Source: Sphingomonas ginsengisoli An et al. 2013
Lineage (GTDB): Bacteria; Pseudomonadota; Alphaproteobacteria; Sphingomonadales; Sphingomonadaceae
Direction of reading: 5' to 3'
DNA: 64,000 nt
Assembly (NCBI RefSeq): GCF_009363895.1
Contig: NZ_CP045434.1
Coordinates: forward strand, 2,932,501-2,996,500
The notes beneath the pieces are model-generated. The model was given only the letters and a program-made list of their open reading frames with translations. It was not told where the DNA came from and made no database searches. Position 1 is the first letter of the stretch. Each line of letters starts with the position of its first letter. This document shows positions 42,416 to 49,765 of this stretch, in pieces. A program made the translations under genes and the position numbers.

Positions 42416-43195
42416 ATGAACATCAACGGCATTGCGGCAGTGGTCACCGGCGGCGCGTCGGGGCTGGGCGAGGCGACGGCGCGGGCGCTGGCGGCCAAGG
42501 GCGCCAAGGTCGCCATCTTCGACCGCAATGCCGAGCAAGGCGAGAAGGTCGCCGCCGAGCTGGGCGGCATTTTCTGCGAGGTCGACGTCACCAACGACGA
42601 TACCGTAGCCGCCGGCTTCGAGAAGGCGCGCGCCGCGCACGGGCAAGAGCGGGTGCTGGTCAATTGCGCGGGTGTCGCCAATGCGGTGAAGACCGTCGGC
42701 CGCGACCGTGAGACCAAGGCAGTGAAGAAATATCCGCTTCACCAGTTCGAGCTGGTGATCGGGATCAACCTGATCGGCACCTTCCGCTGCATCGCTCACT
42801 CGGCCGCGGGCATGGTCGATGCCGAGCCGGGCGAGGATGGCGAGAAGGGCGTGATCATCAACACCGCCTCGGTCGCCGCCGAGGACGGCCAGATCGGGCA
42901 GGCGGCCTACTCGGCGTCCAAGGGCGGGGTGCTGGCGATGACCCTGCCGATCGCGCGCGACCTGATGAACGAGGGCGTGCGGGTGAACACGATCCTGCCG
43001 GGCGTGTTCAAGACCCCGATGGTAGCGATGATGCCGCCGCAGGTGCAGGATGCGCTCGGCGCTCAGGTGCCCTTCCCCAAGCGGCTCGGCCGGCCCGAGG
43101 AATATGCCCAGCTCGCGGTGTTCATGATCGAGAGTGGCTACATGAATGCCGAGCACGTCCGCCTCGATGGCGGCATCCGTATGGCGCCCAAGTAA
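42416..43195 (+). CDS. SDR-family dehydrogenase (3-hydroxyacyl-CoA dehydrogenase type II-like)
   Basis: 259 residues. NAD-binding VVTGGASGLGEATA, the NCAGVAN motif, catalytic Ser in NTASVAAEDGQIGQ, and Tyr/Lys in AAYSASKGG. FDRNAEQGEKV at the end of beta-2 favours NAD over NADP. The long GVITGAD-like loop after NCAG and the C-terminal PFPKRLGRPEEYAQLAVFMIESGYMN fit the HSD17B10/FabG-like hydroxyacyl-CoA dehydrogenases linked to branched-chain catabolism. It follows the mccBA genes beyond a repeat, so it is probably in the same catabolic group. Confidence 0.9.
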   Translation: MNINGIAAVVTGGASGLGEATARALAAKGAKVAIFDRNAEQGEKVAAELGGIFCEVDVTNDDTVAAGFEKARAAHGQERVLVNCAGVANAVKTVGRDRETKAVKKYPLHQFELVIGINLIGTFRCIAHSAAGMVDAEPGEDGEKGVIINTASVAAEDGQIGQAAYSASKGGVLAMTLPIARDLMNEGVRVNTILPGVFKTPMVAMMPPQVQDALGAQVPFPKRLGRPEEYAQLAVFMIESGYMNAEHVRLDGGIRMAPK

Positions 43196-44023
43196 GTGGA
43201 AGCCGGCGCCCTGCTCGAGGCGCTGTGCGCGTGCGTCTGGGAGGCGGGCGACGCCATCCGTGAGGTCCGTAGGCGCGGGTTCGAAGTGGCGCACAAGGGC
43301 GACGCCTCGCCCGTCACCGAGGCCGATCATGCCGCCGAACGGATCATCCTTGCGGCGCTCGCCCGCTGCGCGCCGGGGGTGCCGGTGATCGCCGAGGAAG
43401 AGGTCGCTGCGGGGCGGATTCCGGCGCACGACGATCAGTATTTCCTCGTCGACCCGCTCGACGGGACCAAGGAATATGTTCGTGGCGGCGACGACTATAC
43501 GGTCAACATCGGGCTGATCCGGGGTGGCGAGCCGGCGCTGGGGATCGTCCTGGCACCCGAGCAGGAGCGACTGTTCGGCGGCGTCGTCGGGCAGGGCGCC
43601 TGGGTCCAGCGGCGAGGCGGCGAGCGCGAGGCTATCCGCGTACGCGCGGCGCCCGAGCGCTTGGTGGCAGTCGCCTCCAAATCTCATTTCACGCAGAATA
43701 CCGCCGACTATCTCGCCAGCCTCGACCGCGACTTCGACCAGGTCTCGGTCGGATCGAGCCTTAAATTCTGCATCGTCGCCGAGGGTCAGGCCGACATCTA
43801 TCCCCGGCTGTCCCCGACCAGCGAATGGGATACGGCCGCGGGCCACGCGATCCTGGTCGCGGCTGGGGGACGGGTCGACGCTCCGGAAGGCGGTCCCCTG
43901 CGGTACGGCAAGCCGGCTTTCCTGAACCGCGGCTTCCTGGCGTTGGGTGGGACCGTTGCGCCGCCACTTGCGCCGTTCATGGCTGACTTCGCGGGCGGGG
44001 GCGACCTGCCGCAGGGCGTTTGA
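43196..44023 (+). CDS. cysQ: 3'(2'),5'-bisphosphate nucleotidase
   Basis: 275 residues starting with GTG immediately after the previous stop (0-bp gap). It has the inositol-monophosphatase fold with its metal motifs: GDASPVTEADHAAE, VIAEEE, DPLDGTKEYV and the late SEWDTAAGHAIL. GSSLKFCIVAEGQADIYPRLSPTSEWD is diagnostic for CysQ, which removes the 3'-phosphate of PAP/PAPS formed in sulfur assimilation. No signal peptide. The link with the SDR gene is probably only transcriptional. Confidence 0.93.
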   Translation: MEAGALLEALCACVWEAGDAIREVRRRGFEVAHKGDASPVTEADHAAERIILAALARCAPGVPVIAEEEVAAGRIPAHDDQYFLVDPLDGTKEYVRGGDDYTVNIGLIRGGEPALGIVLAPEQERLFGGVVGQGAWVQRRGGEREAIRVRAAPERLVAVASKSHFTQNTADYLASLDRDFDQVSVGSSLKFCIVAEGQADIYPRLSPTSEWDTAAGHAILVAAGGRVDAPEGGPLRYGKPAFLNRGFLALGGTVAPPLAPFMADFAGGGDLPQGV

Positions 44024-44232
44024 ACGACCGCGGCGGACCTGCCGGCACGGTCAAATGCTCGGTGCCGGCGACCACCGCGCTGCGCTGGATCAAGACGATG
44101 ACCGGCAATGGGATGCTGCGCCGCCGCGAGGATCCGCACGATGCGCGACGGGTGTTCATCGAGCTGGCCCCGCCGATGAGCGCTTCGATCCGTCGCTACT
44201 TCGACAAGGTCGGTGCGCCCGTCGTCGTGTGA
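44020..44232 (+). pseudogene. Remnant of a MarR-type winged-helix regulator
   Basis: 70 codons, opened only by a TTG overlapping the cysQ stop. The segment TVKCSVPATTALRWIKTMTGNGMLRRREDPHDARRVFIELAP looks like the recognition helix and wing of a MarR-like regulator. The N-terminal dimerisation helices and the first half of the DNA-binding domain are missing, and no upstream frame supplies them because cysQ occupies that space. It is probably a 5'-truncated remnant. A translated mini-protein cannot be excluded. Confidence 0.6.
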
Positions 44233-44277
44233 GTGGCGGCTTGCCCGCACCGGCGGAAGCTGGCAGCAGGCGGGCGC

Positions 44278-44353
44278 GGGCGCTTAGCTCAGTTGGTAGA
44301 GCGCTTCCTTTACACGGAAGATGTCGGCGGTTCGAGCCCGTCAGCGCCCACCA
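44278..44353 (+). tRNA. tRNA-Val (anticodon TAC)
   Basis: A full cloverleaf: 7-bp acceptor stem GGGCGCT with AGCGCCC, D-arm GCTCAGTTGGTAGAGC, anticodon stem CTTCC/GGAAG with loop TTTACAC (anticodon TAC), T-arm with GGTTCGAGCC, discriminator A and an encoded CCA. It reads GTA, and by wobble other Val codons. Confidence 0.98.
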
Positions 44354-44360
44354 GATTTTG

Positions 44361-44924
44361 TCACAGCGAGCGGATCAGTCGGACCGGCAGCGCTGCCCAG
44401 GCGGGGTCAGCGACGACCGACTGCCGGGCACCGAAGCCGAGCGGCAGCAGGTGCAATTTGCCGTCTTCGCGCGCGAGCAGGCGGCCGAAGATGAAGCGGC
44501 CGGCGGGGCGGGGCACCAGCACGTCGCGGTTGAGTGCGCGGCCAAATTCGTCGGGCGAGAGCCGATCGCACCATAGTTCATCGCCCGACCGATAATCGCC
44601 GACGGTGGCGGTCACCACGATCGCGACCTGGCTCCCAGTCGGAGTGGGCGGGACGACCTGCGCCTGGCGGCGCGGCGAGGTGGCACCGTCGACCGACAGA
44701 TGCGCGAGCACCTCAAGCTCGGCGCGGTCGGGATGGTCGACGAGGTCCGCGGCAGTGACCCCGAGCGCGGTCGCGATCCGGTTGAGCCAGCCGATCGAGA
44801 CGGTCCGCGTACCGGTCTCCAGCCTGCCGATGGTTTGCGGGGTCGTCGGCGGCACACATGCCCGGGCAACGTCCTCGAGCGTCATCCGCTTCGCCTTCCG
44901 CACCTGCCGTATGCGCGTGATCAT
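44361..44924 (-). CDS. XRE-type helix-turn-helix regulator with C-terminal domain
   Basis: 187 residues. N-terminal HTH_3 domain (about 1-62) has RIRQVRKAKRMTLEDVARACVPPTTPQTIGRLETGTRTVSIGWLNRIATALGV. The C-terminal half (GDELWCDRLSPDEFGRALNRDVLVPRPAGRFIFGRLLAREDGKLHLLPLG) resembles the S24/LexA-like sensor fold of phage-type repressors, but I do not see the catalytic Ser/Lys pair. It is divergent from the DUF6456 gene and has a palindrome upstream that may be its operator. Confidence 0.8.
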   Translation of the reverse strand: MITRIRQVRKAKRMTLEDVARACVPPTTPQTIGRLETGTRTVSIGWLNRIATALGVTAADLVDHPDRAELEVLAHLSVDGATSPRRQAQVVPPTPTGSQVAIVVTATVGDYRSGDELWCDRLSPDEFGRALNRDVLVPRPAGRFIFGRLLAREDGKLHLLPLGFGARQSVVADPAWAALPVRLIRSL

Positions 44925-44946
44925 CGCCGCCCCCATTAGTTGTAAT

Positions 44947-44963
44947 CGAACCCTATCGGTTCG
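44947..44963. promoter_or_regulatory. Palindrome upstream of the XRE gene, possible operator
   Basis: CGAACC-CTATC-GGTTCG, a perfect 6-bp inverted repeat with a 5-bp centre, 23 bp upstream of the XRE start in the divergent 104-bp intergenic region. Size and position fit an autoregulatory operator; binding is inferred only. Confidence 0.4.
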
Positions 44964-45028
44964 CTGCTGTCCTACAGATTAGCGCTTGTGGCAAGTAGCG
45001 GCGACTCGAGCACGGAAGGGCAGGTTCA

Positions 45029-45508
45029 ATGGCGGCGCGGTTGATGAAGGAAGTTTCGGTGCCCGGCGACGCGCGAGACGCCCGGGGCAAGCGACCCGTG
45101 CGAACCGTGACGGTCAACATGGTCGAATCGCCGCTCGGCTGGTTGCGCTCACGCGGCCACCTGACGGCGCGCCAATATGATGCTGGCGAGCAGTTGCGGC
45201 TCGACTGGGAGGCGGCGCAGATGGCCCCGCGCGTGACCATGCGCTGGGATCCCGCGCCGATCGGCTCGGGGCGGGCCGGCGGGTCGCAGCCGCTCGAACC
45301 TGCCGAGCAGCAGCTCAAGGCGAAGGAGCGGTTCGACGCGGCAATCGGCGCCGCCGGGGCCGGGCTGTCGGATATTCTCTGGCGGGTGGTGTGCGCGGGC
45401 GAGGGGATGCGCGAGGCCGAGACGGCGCTGGGATGGCCCGCGCGGGCCGGCAAGCTGGTGCTGACCCTCGCGCTCGACCGGGTGGCCGACTTCTATCGGC
45501 TACGTTGA
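45029..45508 (+). CDS. DUF6456 domain protein
   Basis: 159 residues, cytoplasmic. Matches DUF6456: VNMVESPLGWLRSRGHLTARQYDAGEQLRLDWEAAQMAPRVTMRWD and the C-terminal SDILWRVVCAGEGMREAETALGWPARAGKLVLTLALDRVADFY, which looks like a helix-turn-helix. In alphaproteobacteria this domain is usually found in phage- or regulator-like proteins, so a DNA-binding role is plausible. It is divergent from the XRE gene and may be its regulatory target. Confidence 0.82.
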   Translation: MAARLMKEVSVPGDARDARGKRPVRTVTVNMVESPLGWLRSRGHLTARQYDAGEQLRLDWEAAQMAPRVTMRWDPAPIGSGRAGGSQPLEPAEQQLKAKERFDAAIGAAGAGLSDILWRVVCAGEGMREAETALGWPARAGKLVLTLALDRVADFYRLR

Positions 45509-45520
45509 GGATTGACGAAA

Positions 45521-45553
45521 CGGCGGCGCCCCTGCCGGGACAGGCGCGCCGCC
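45521..45553. terminator. Strong hairpin between convergent genes
   Basis: GGCGGCG (45522-45528) pairs with CGCCGCC (45547-45553), with an inner CCTG/CAGG pairing. It has no T run, so it may stop transcription from either side only weakly or act as an mRNA 3' stabiliser. Confidence 0.45.
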
Positions 45554-45576
45554 GGAATGTGAGTGCGGTTGACGGC

Positions 45577-46071
45577 CTAGATCTGGCTGTTGTCGTCAGC
45601 CGCTTGGTCACGCTTCATCGACTTCTCGTCGAGCGCGCCCTGACCCTGGGCGGGGAAGTCCTGCTCGTCCGAGCCGTCCTGCTGCTCGAGCGACGAGGTC
45701 AGGCTGGTGTCCGATGAGCTAAGTTCGTCATTTTTGAGCGACGATGAGCCCATGTCGTTGCCGCTCACGCCCGAACCGATGAACCCGCTCGACGAACCGT
45801 CGTCGCTCGAGCGATCGGTGGTCGCGCTGTCCTGCTGCTGCATGGTGTCGGTCTGGCCACTGTTGCCATAGGAGGCCTGGCCGGTATCGGCGGCGTCGCC
45901 GGTCGAGCTGCCGCTCGACATCGTCGTGCCGGTGCCGCCACCGCTGTCGTTGCCGCCGATCGGCTGCGCATTGCGCTCCTGCGCCTCGGGCTGCTGCTGG
46001 TTCTGCGAGCGGGTGTTGTCGTCGCTCTGCTCGAAGCCCTGCTGTCCCGTCTGCTGGTTATTGTCGTCCAT
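45577..46071 (-). CDS. Low-complexity, intrinsically disordered protein
   Basis: 164 residues, almost only S, D, Q, N, G, T and E, with runs such as NNQQTGQQG and SSSGFIGSG. No aromatic residues beyond two, no Cys, no signal peptide, so it is predicted to be disordered and acidic. GGAGGAAGC precedes the ATG at 46071; an in-frame ATG four codons earlier is possible. Codon third positions remain GC-rich, which supports real coding. Function unknown; desiccation or stress-related hydrophilins have similar composition. Confidence 0.7.
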   Translation of the reverse strand: MDDNNQQTGQQGFEQSDDNTRSQNQQQPEAQERNAQPIGGNDSGGGTGTTMSSGSSTGDAADTGQASYGNSGQTDTMQQQDSATTDRSSDDGSSSGFIGSGVSGNDMGSSSLKNDELSSSDTSLTSSLEQQDGSDEQDFPAQGQGALDEKSMKRDQAADDNSQI

Positions 46072-46181
46072 AGCTTCCTCCATCTGTCGGAGGATCAACC
46101 ACGAAGCCGAGCCGGCGTTCCGGGTCCGAAAGACCGTATGCGACAACACGTGGGGGGATTGCCGACGACCGGCCGACATAA

Positions 46182-46213
46182 AGAAAAAGCCGCCGGACCT
46201 GCGCCCGGCGGCT
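46182..46213 (-). terminator. Rho-independent terminator after rplI
   Basis: Stem GCCGCCGG (46189-46196) with CCGGCGGC (46205-46212) and TTTTTC on the minus strand, 25 bp past the L9 stop codon. Confidence 0.88.
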
Positions 46214-46237
46214 TCTATTTGTCAGCGTCGGGCCGGA

Positions 46238-46840
46238 TCAGCCTTCGGCGGTGTCGGCCGCCGGCTCGTCCCCGCTCACCTCGGCGGTGGCGCCGGGCTC
46301 GGCATTCGGATCATAGTCCTCGGTGAAGCCCGCATTGTCGCGTTCGAACATCTGCGCCATCACGTCGACGCCCTGCGCCTGCAAGTCGGCCTCTTCCGGC
46401 GAACGGGCGACGTTGACCTTGACGGTGACGTTGACCTCCGGGTGAAGCGAGACGCGCACTTCGTGCATCCCGATCGACTTGATCGGACGATCGAGCACGA
46501 TCTGGCTCTTGCTCACCTTGGCGCCATCGGCGTCGAGCGCATCGATGATGTCGCGCGCGCTGACCGAGCCGTAGAGCTGGCCGGTGTTCGACGCCTGGCG
46601 GATCAGCTGAACCGTCTTGCCGTCGATGCCCTTCGAAGCGGCCTCGGCACCGGTGCGGCGCTCGGCATTCTCGGACTCGATGCGGGCGCGGTTCGCCTCG
46701 AACACCTTGCGGTTGGCGTCATTGGCGCGAAGCGCCTTCTTGCGCGGGAGAAGGTAGTTACGGGCGAACCCGTTCTTAACCGTGACGACATCGCCGATGC
46801 CGCCGAGCTTCTCGACACGCTCGAGCAGGATAACTTCCAT
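46238..46840 (-). CDS. rplI: 50S ribosomal protein L9
   Basis: 200 residues. N-terminal domain MEVILLERVEKLGGIGDVVTVKNGFARNYLLPRKKAL is the 23S rRNA-binding part; a long central helix and the C-terminal domain (ARDIIDALDADGAKV, RPIKSIGMHEVRVSLHPEVNVTVKVNVAR) follow. An acidic extension of about 45 residues, common in alphaproteobacteria, ends the protein. It is the last gene of rpsF-rpsR-rplI, 12 bp after rpsR. Confidence 0.98.
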   Translation of the reverse strand: MEVILLERVEKLGGIGDVVTVKNGFARNYLLPRKKALRANDANRKVFEANRARIESENAERRTGAEAASKGIDGKTVQLIRQASNTGQLYGSVSARDIIDALDADGAKVSKSQIVLDRPIKSIGMHEVRVSLHPEVNVTVKVNVARSPEEADLQAQGVDVMAQMFERDNAGFTEDYDPNAEPGATAEVSGDEPAADTAEG

Positions 46841-46852
46841 CGCTCGCGCTCC

Positions 46853-47077
46853 TTACTTAACGACGTAGGGCAGCAGGCCGAGATGGCGGGCGCGCTTGAT
46901 CGCCTTGGCCAGCTCACGCTGCTTCTTGGTGCTCACCGCAGTGATGCGGCTCGGGACGATCTTGCCACGCTCGGAGACGAAGCCCTGGAGCAAGCGGACG
47001 TCCTTGTAATCGATCCGCGGGGCGTCCTTGCCCGAGAAGGGGCACGACTTGCGGCGGCGGAAAAAGGCACGGGCCAT
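46853..47077 (-). CDS. rpsR: 30S ribosomal protein S18
   Basis: 74 residues with the S18 core ([61 protein letters not shown]). It binds S6 on the small-subunit platform. It starts 3 bp after the rpsF stop and is followed by rplI. Confidence 0.98.
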   Translation of the reverse strand: MARAFFRRRKSCPFSGKDAPRIDYKDVRLLQGFVSERGKIVPSRITAVSTKKQRELAKAIKRARHLGLLPYVVK

Positions 47078-47080
47078 GGC

Positions 47081-47509
47081 TTAAGCTCCCATCTCTTCGC
47101 GAGCGCGCTCGGGACGATCGCCACGCGGGCCGCGATCGCCACGGTCACCGCGATCACCACGGTCGCTGCCGCGTTCACGGTCACGCTCCGAACGACGCAT
47201 CATCGCCGACGGGCCGGCCTCATGCTCGTCGACGCGGACGGTCATGAAGCGGATGACGTCTTCGTTGAGGCCGGTCTGGCGCTCGAGCTCGGCGACCGCC
47301 GCGGCGGGGGCGTCGACGTCGAGCAGCACATAATGCGCCTTGCGGTTCTTCGCGATGCGATAGGCGAGGCCGCGCAGGCCCCAGGTCTCGGTCTTGACGA
47401 CCGAACCACCATTGTCCGTCAGAATCTTGGTTGCGTTCTCCGCGAGGGCATCGACCTGGGCTTGCGCCAGGTCCTGCCGCGCGAGAAACACATGCTCGTA
47501 AAGCGGCAT
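47081..47509 (-). CDS. rpsF: 30S ribosomal protein S6
   Basis: 142 residues. The ferredoxin-like S6 fold spans 1-95 ([54 protein letters not shown]); the C-terminal tail is a charged RGD/RE repeat region of about 35 residues. It is the first gene of the ribosomal operon. The 310-bp gap upstream is shared with the divergent GTA remnant; a weak TTGAAC/TACTTA pair on the minus strand (47685-47706) may be its promoter. Confidence 0.97.
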   Translation of the reverse strand: MPLYEHVFLARQDLAQAQVDALAENATKILTDNGGSVVKTETWGLRGLAYRIAKNRKAHYVLLDVDAPAAAVAELERQTGLNEDVIRFMTVRVDEHEAGPSAMMRRSERDRERGSDRGDRGDRGDRGPRGDRPERAREEMGA

Positions 47510-47711
47510 GTCAAACTCACATGTTGGCCGATCGCTGACGGGCGCCCCATGCGCACCGCCCCTCCGGCTGTCTTCGGTAGGCGAGGATCGGCGCGGGGAC
47601 TTGCCCCACTCCGGTCCGCGGCGCCTATGGCCGAAGGGGGCGGCAAAGGCAAGTGCGCGGCGGTCAGCCAGCAGGATGGTAAGTATTACGAACCTCAATG
47701 GTTCAAAACGC

Positions 47712-47741
47712 TTGACATCGTCACGCTCATCTGGCAAAGAT
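47712..47741 (+). promoter_or_regulatory. Sigma-70-type promoter in front of the GTA head genes
   Basis: A perfect TTGACA (47712-47717), an 18-nt spacer and AAAGAT (47736-47741). The predicted transcript would start about 70 bp before the portal ATG. The 310-bp gap 47510-47819 contains this, a possible divergent rpsF promoter, a small CCGGTCGGACCGG hairpin near 47770, and no terminase fragment that I can see. Confidence 0.5.
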
Positions 47742-47819
47742 ATGGACACTGGGCGAATCACCCACTGAGCCGGTCGGACCGGTTCGCGGGCCCCCGCCGC
47801 CTCACATATTGGAACCCAG

Positions 47820-48935
47820 ATGAACTGGTTTGGTCGTAAGTCGGCGCCTGCGCCGGCCGCGCTTCCGACGTGGTCGACGCTTGCCGGCACGAATGACGAT
47901 GTCGGTCCCCGGAGCTATCAGGCCCGGATCAACGAAGTGTTCCTGAGCAATCCGGTCGGCCAGCGCTCGGTGCGGCTGGTCGCGGGGACGGTCGCGGCGT
48001 TGCCGATCGACCAGATCGAGGGGGATGAACAGGCCGCCAAGGTCGGGCTTCGGCCGCGCCTGCTGGAAACGGTGGCGACGCAGCTGCTGCTGCACGGCAA
48101 TGCCTACCTCTATTGCGTGGCGACCGAGCGCGGGCTGAGCGAGCTGGTCCCGCTTCGGCCCGAAAAAGTGTCGGTGACGCTCGACGAGCGCGGGTGGCCG
48201 TCTGGCTATGTCTACCGCAGCGGTCCCAATCGCACCGCGCGTTATGCCGCGCGCGACGCGCTGGCGCGGCCGCAGGTCCTGCATCTGCGGGCGCTCAACC
48301 CGACTGATGATCATGTCGGGCTGGGTTGCATGGACGCGGCGATCAGCGCCGCATGCCTTCACAATCGGGCGACCCGCTGGAATCGCTCGCTGCTCGACAA
48401 TGCCGCGCGGCCGTCGGGCGCGATGGTCTACGATCCCGGCGACGGCTCGAGCCTGACCGGCGAGCAGCTGACCCGGCTGCGCGAGCAGATCGACCAGCAT
48501 TTCGCCGGTGGGATCAACGCCGGGCGACCCTTGTTGCTGGAGGGCGGCTTAAAGTGGCAGGCCCTCGGACTGTCGCCCAACGACATGGACTTCGTGTCGC
48601 TCAAGGAAGCGGCGGTCCGCGACATCGCCCTGGCGTTCGGGGTGCCGCCAGTCCTGCTCGGCCTGCCTGGCGACACGGCTTACGCCAATCTGCGCGAGGC
48701 CGGACGGGCACTTTACCGGCAGACCGTGCTCCCCTTGTCGGAGCGCATTCTCGAGACGCTCACCGAAGGGCTGAGCGCCTGGTTTGGGCCGGTCGGCTTC
48801 GCGATCGACCTCGACCGGGTCAGCGAACTGACCGAGGACCGCGAGAGGCTATGGCAGCGAATTGAGGCGGCGAGTTTCCTGTCACGGGCGGAGAAGCGGG
48901 AACAATTGGGCTTCAGCGCGGAGCCCGTGGCATGA
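47820..48935 (+). CDS. Phage/GTA portal protein (HK97 family)
   Basis: 371 residues. It matches the HK97-type portal (RcGTA g3): [76 protein letters not shown], and [56 protein letters not shown], the stem helix and its flanks. The portal is the dodecameric DNA entry channel of the head. It is open and full length. The terminase gene that normally precedes it is absent; rpsF lies upstream in the opposite direction. It overlaps the DUF6127 gene by 4 bp. Confidence 0.93.
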   Translation: MNWFGRKSAPAPAALPTWSTLAGTNDDVGPRSYQARINEVFLSNPVGQRSVRLVAGTVAALPIDQIEGDEQAAKVGLRPRLLETVATQLLLHGNAYLYCVATERGLSELVPLRPEKVSVTLDERGWPSGYVYRSGPNRTARYAARDALARPQVLHLRALNPTDDHVGLGCMDAAISAACLHNRATRWNRSLLDNAARPSGAMVYDPGDGSSLTGEQLTRLREQIDQHFAGGINAGRPLLLEGGLKWQALGLSPNDMDFVSLKEAAVRDIALAFGVPPVLLGLPGDTAYANLREAGRALYRQTVLPLSERILETLTEGLSAWFGPVGFAIDLDRVSELTEDRERLWQRIEAASFLSRAEKREQLGFSAEPVA

Positions 48936-49264
48936 GCCCCGTCGGCGCGACGGGTGATATTCTCCTTGGCCAATTGCTGGCGCAGACCGAAGGCCGGTCG
49001 CTCGACATCGTGACCATCAGGGCGCTGGTCGAGGAAGCGAGCCAGTCTGGCGCGCAGCGCGCACTCGCCAGCCTCGGGCTCGATGATGCGCAGGCCCGGC
49101 GCGACATGGGTGAGCTGCGCGAGTTGCTGAGCGCCTGGCGGGACGCCAAGCGAAGCGCTTGGCAGGCGATGGTGACGTGGATCGTCCGGGTCTGCCTGGC
49201 CGGCCTGCTGATCAGCATCGCCTTCCGGTTGGGCTTGTCCGAGCTGGTCCATGCCGGTTCGTGA
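48932..49264 (+). CDS. DUF6127 family protein (small GTA head gene)
   Basis: 110 residues. An N-terminal helical part (TGDILLGQLLAQTEGRSLDIVTIRALVEEASQSGAQRALASLGLDDAQARRDMGELRELLSAWR) and one C-terminal membrane helix (TWIVRVCLAGLLISIAF) match DUF6127. That family occupies the place between portal and protease in alphaproteobacterial gene transfer agents. Its exact role is not known. It overlaps portal by 4 bp and the protease gene by 14 bp. Confidence 0.85.
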   Translation: MSPVGATGDILLGQLLAQTEGRSLDIVTIRALVEEASQSGAQRALASLGLDDAQARRDMGELRELLSAWRDAKRSAWQAMVTWIVRVCLAGLLISIAFRLGLSELVHAGS

Positions 49265-49679
49265 TCGCCGCGGCGGTTCGGTGCGCTTTGCCGGCTATGC
49301 CGCGGTGTTCGACGCGCTCGATCAGGGTGGCGACATCGTCAAGGCAGGGGCGTTCAGGCGCACGCTGGCGAGCCTGCCGTCGATCCCCTTGCTGTGGCAG
49401 CATCGGGCGGGCCGCGTGATCGGCACGATCGAGCGGGTCGAAGAAGATCAGCGAGGATTGCGCGTGATCGGGTCGCTCAACGGCAGCGAGAGCGGGACGA
49501 CCGCGGCTCGCCTGATCGGTTCGCGCCAGATCGACGGCCTGAGCTTCGGCTATCGCGTGCGGACATCCGAGCAAGCGGGCGACGCCCGCGTGCTGACCGA
49601 CGTCGACCTGCTCGAGGTGAGTGTGGTCGCGCGACCGATGCAGCTCAAGGCCAGGATCCACGCGGTCCAATCGGGCTGA
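49251..49679 (+). CDS. HK97-family prohead protease
   Basis: 142 residues, typical of the short alphaproteobacterial form. Conserved: FAGYAAVFDALDQGGDIVKAGAFRRTL, the His in IPLLWQHRAGRVIGTI, Ser in IDGLSFGYRV and DLLEVSVVARPM. The His/Ser pair with a nearby acidic residue forms the protease active site that trims the capsid protein during head maturation. The motifs are intact. It is the third gene of the head module, followed after 86 bp by the capsid gene. Confidence 0.92.
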   Translation: MPVRDRRGGSVRFAGYAAVFDALDQGGDIVKAGAFRRTLASLPSIPLLWQHRAGRVIGTIERVEEDQRGLRVIGSLNGSESGTTAARLIGSRQIDGLSFGYRVRTSEQAGDARVLTDVDLLEVSVVARPMQLKARIHAVQSG

Positions 49680-49765
49680 CCGGTCGGTCAGCCAAACCGA
49701 ACAAGTTCAATTCATGACCACGGTTCACCGCGTCGGTGAGCCGCCTGTCTTTGTGGGAGCCCGAC

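Noticed and set aside
41942..43846. 634-codon minus-strand ORF across mccA, the SDR gene and cysQ
   Set aside because: It spans three real genes and an intergenic repeat; a shadow ORF of high GC content.
47081..47200. Short tandem repeats at the 3' end of rpsF
   Set aside because: They encode the RGD/RE-rich C-terminal tail common in alphaproteobacterial S6.
47510..47710. S6:S18-binding leader of rpsF
   Set aside because: The leader has some hairpins but I could not identify the conserved CCG-containing bulge with confidence.
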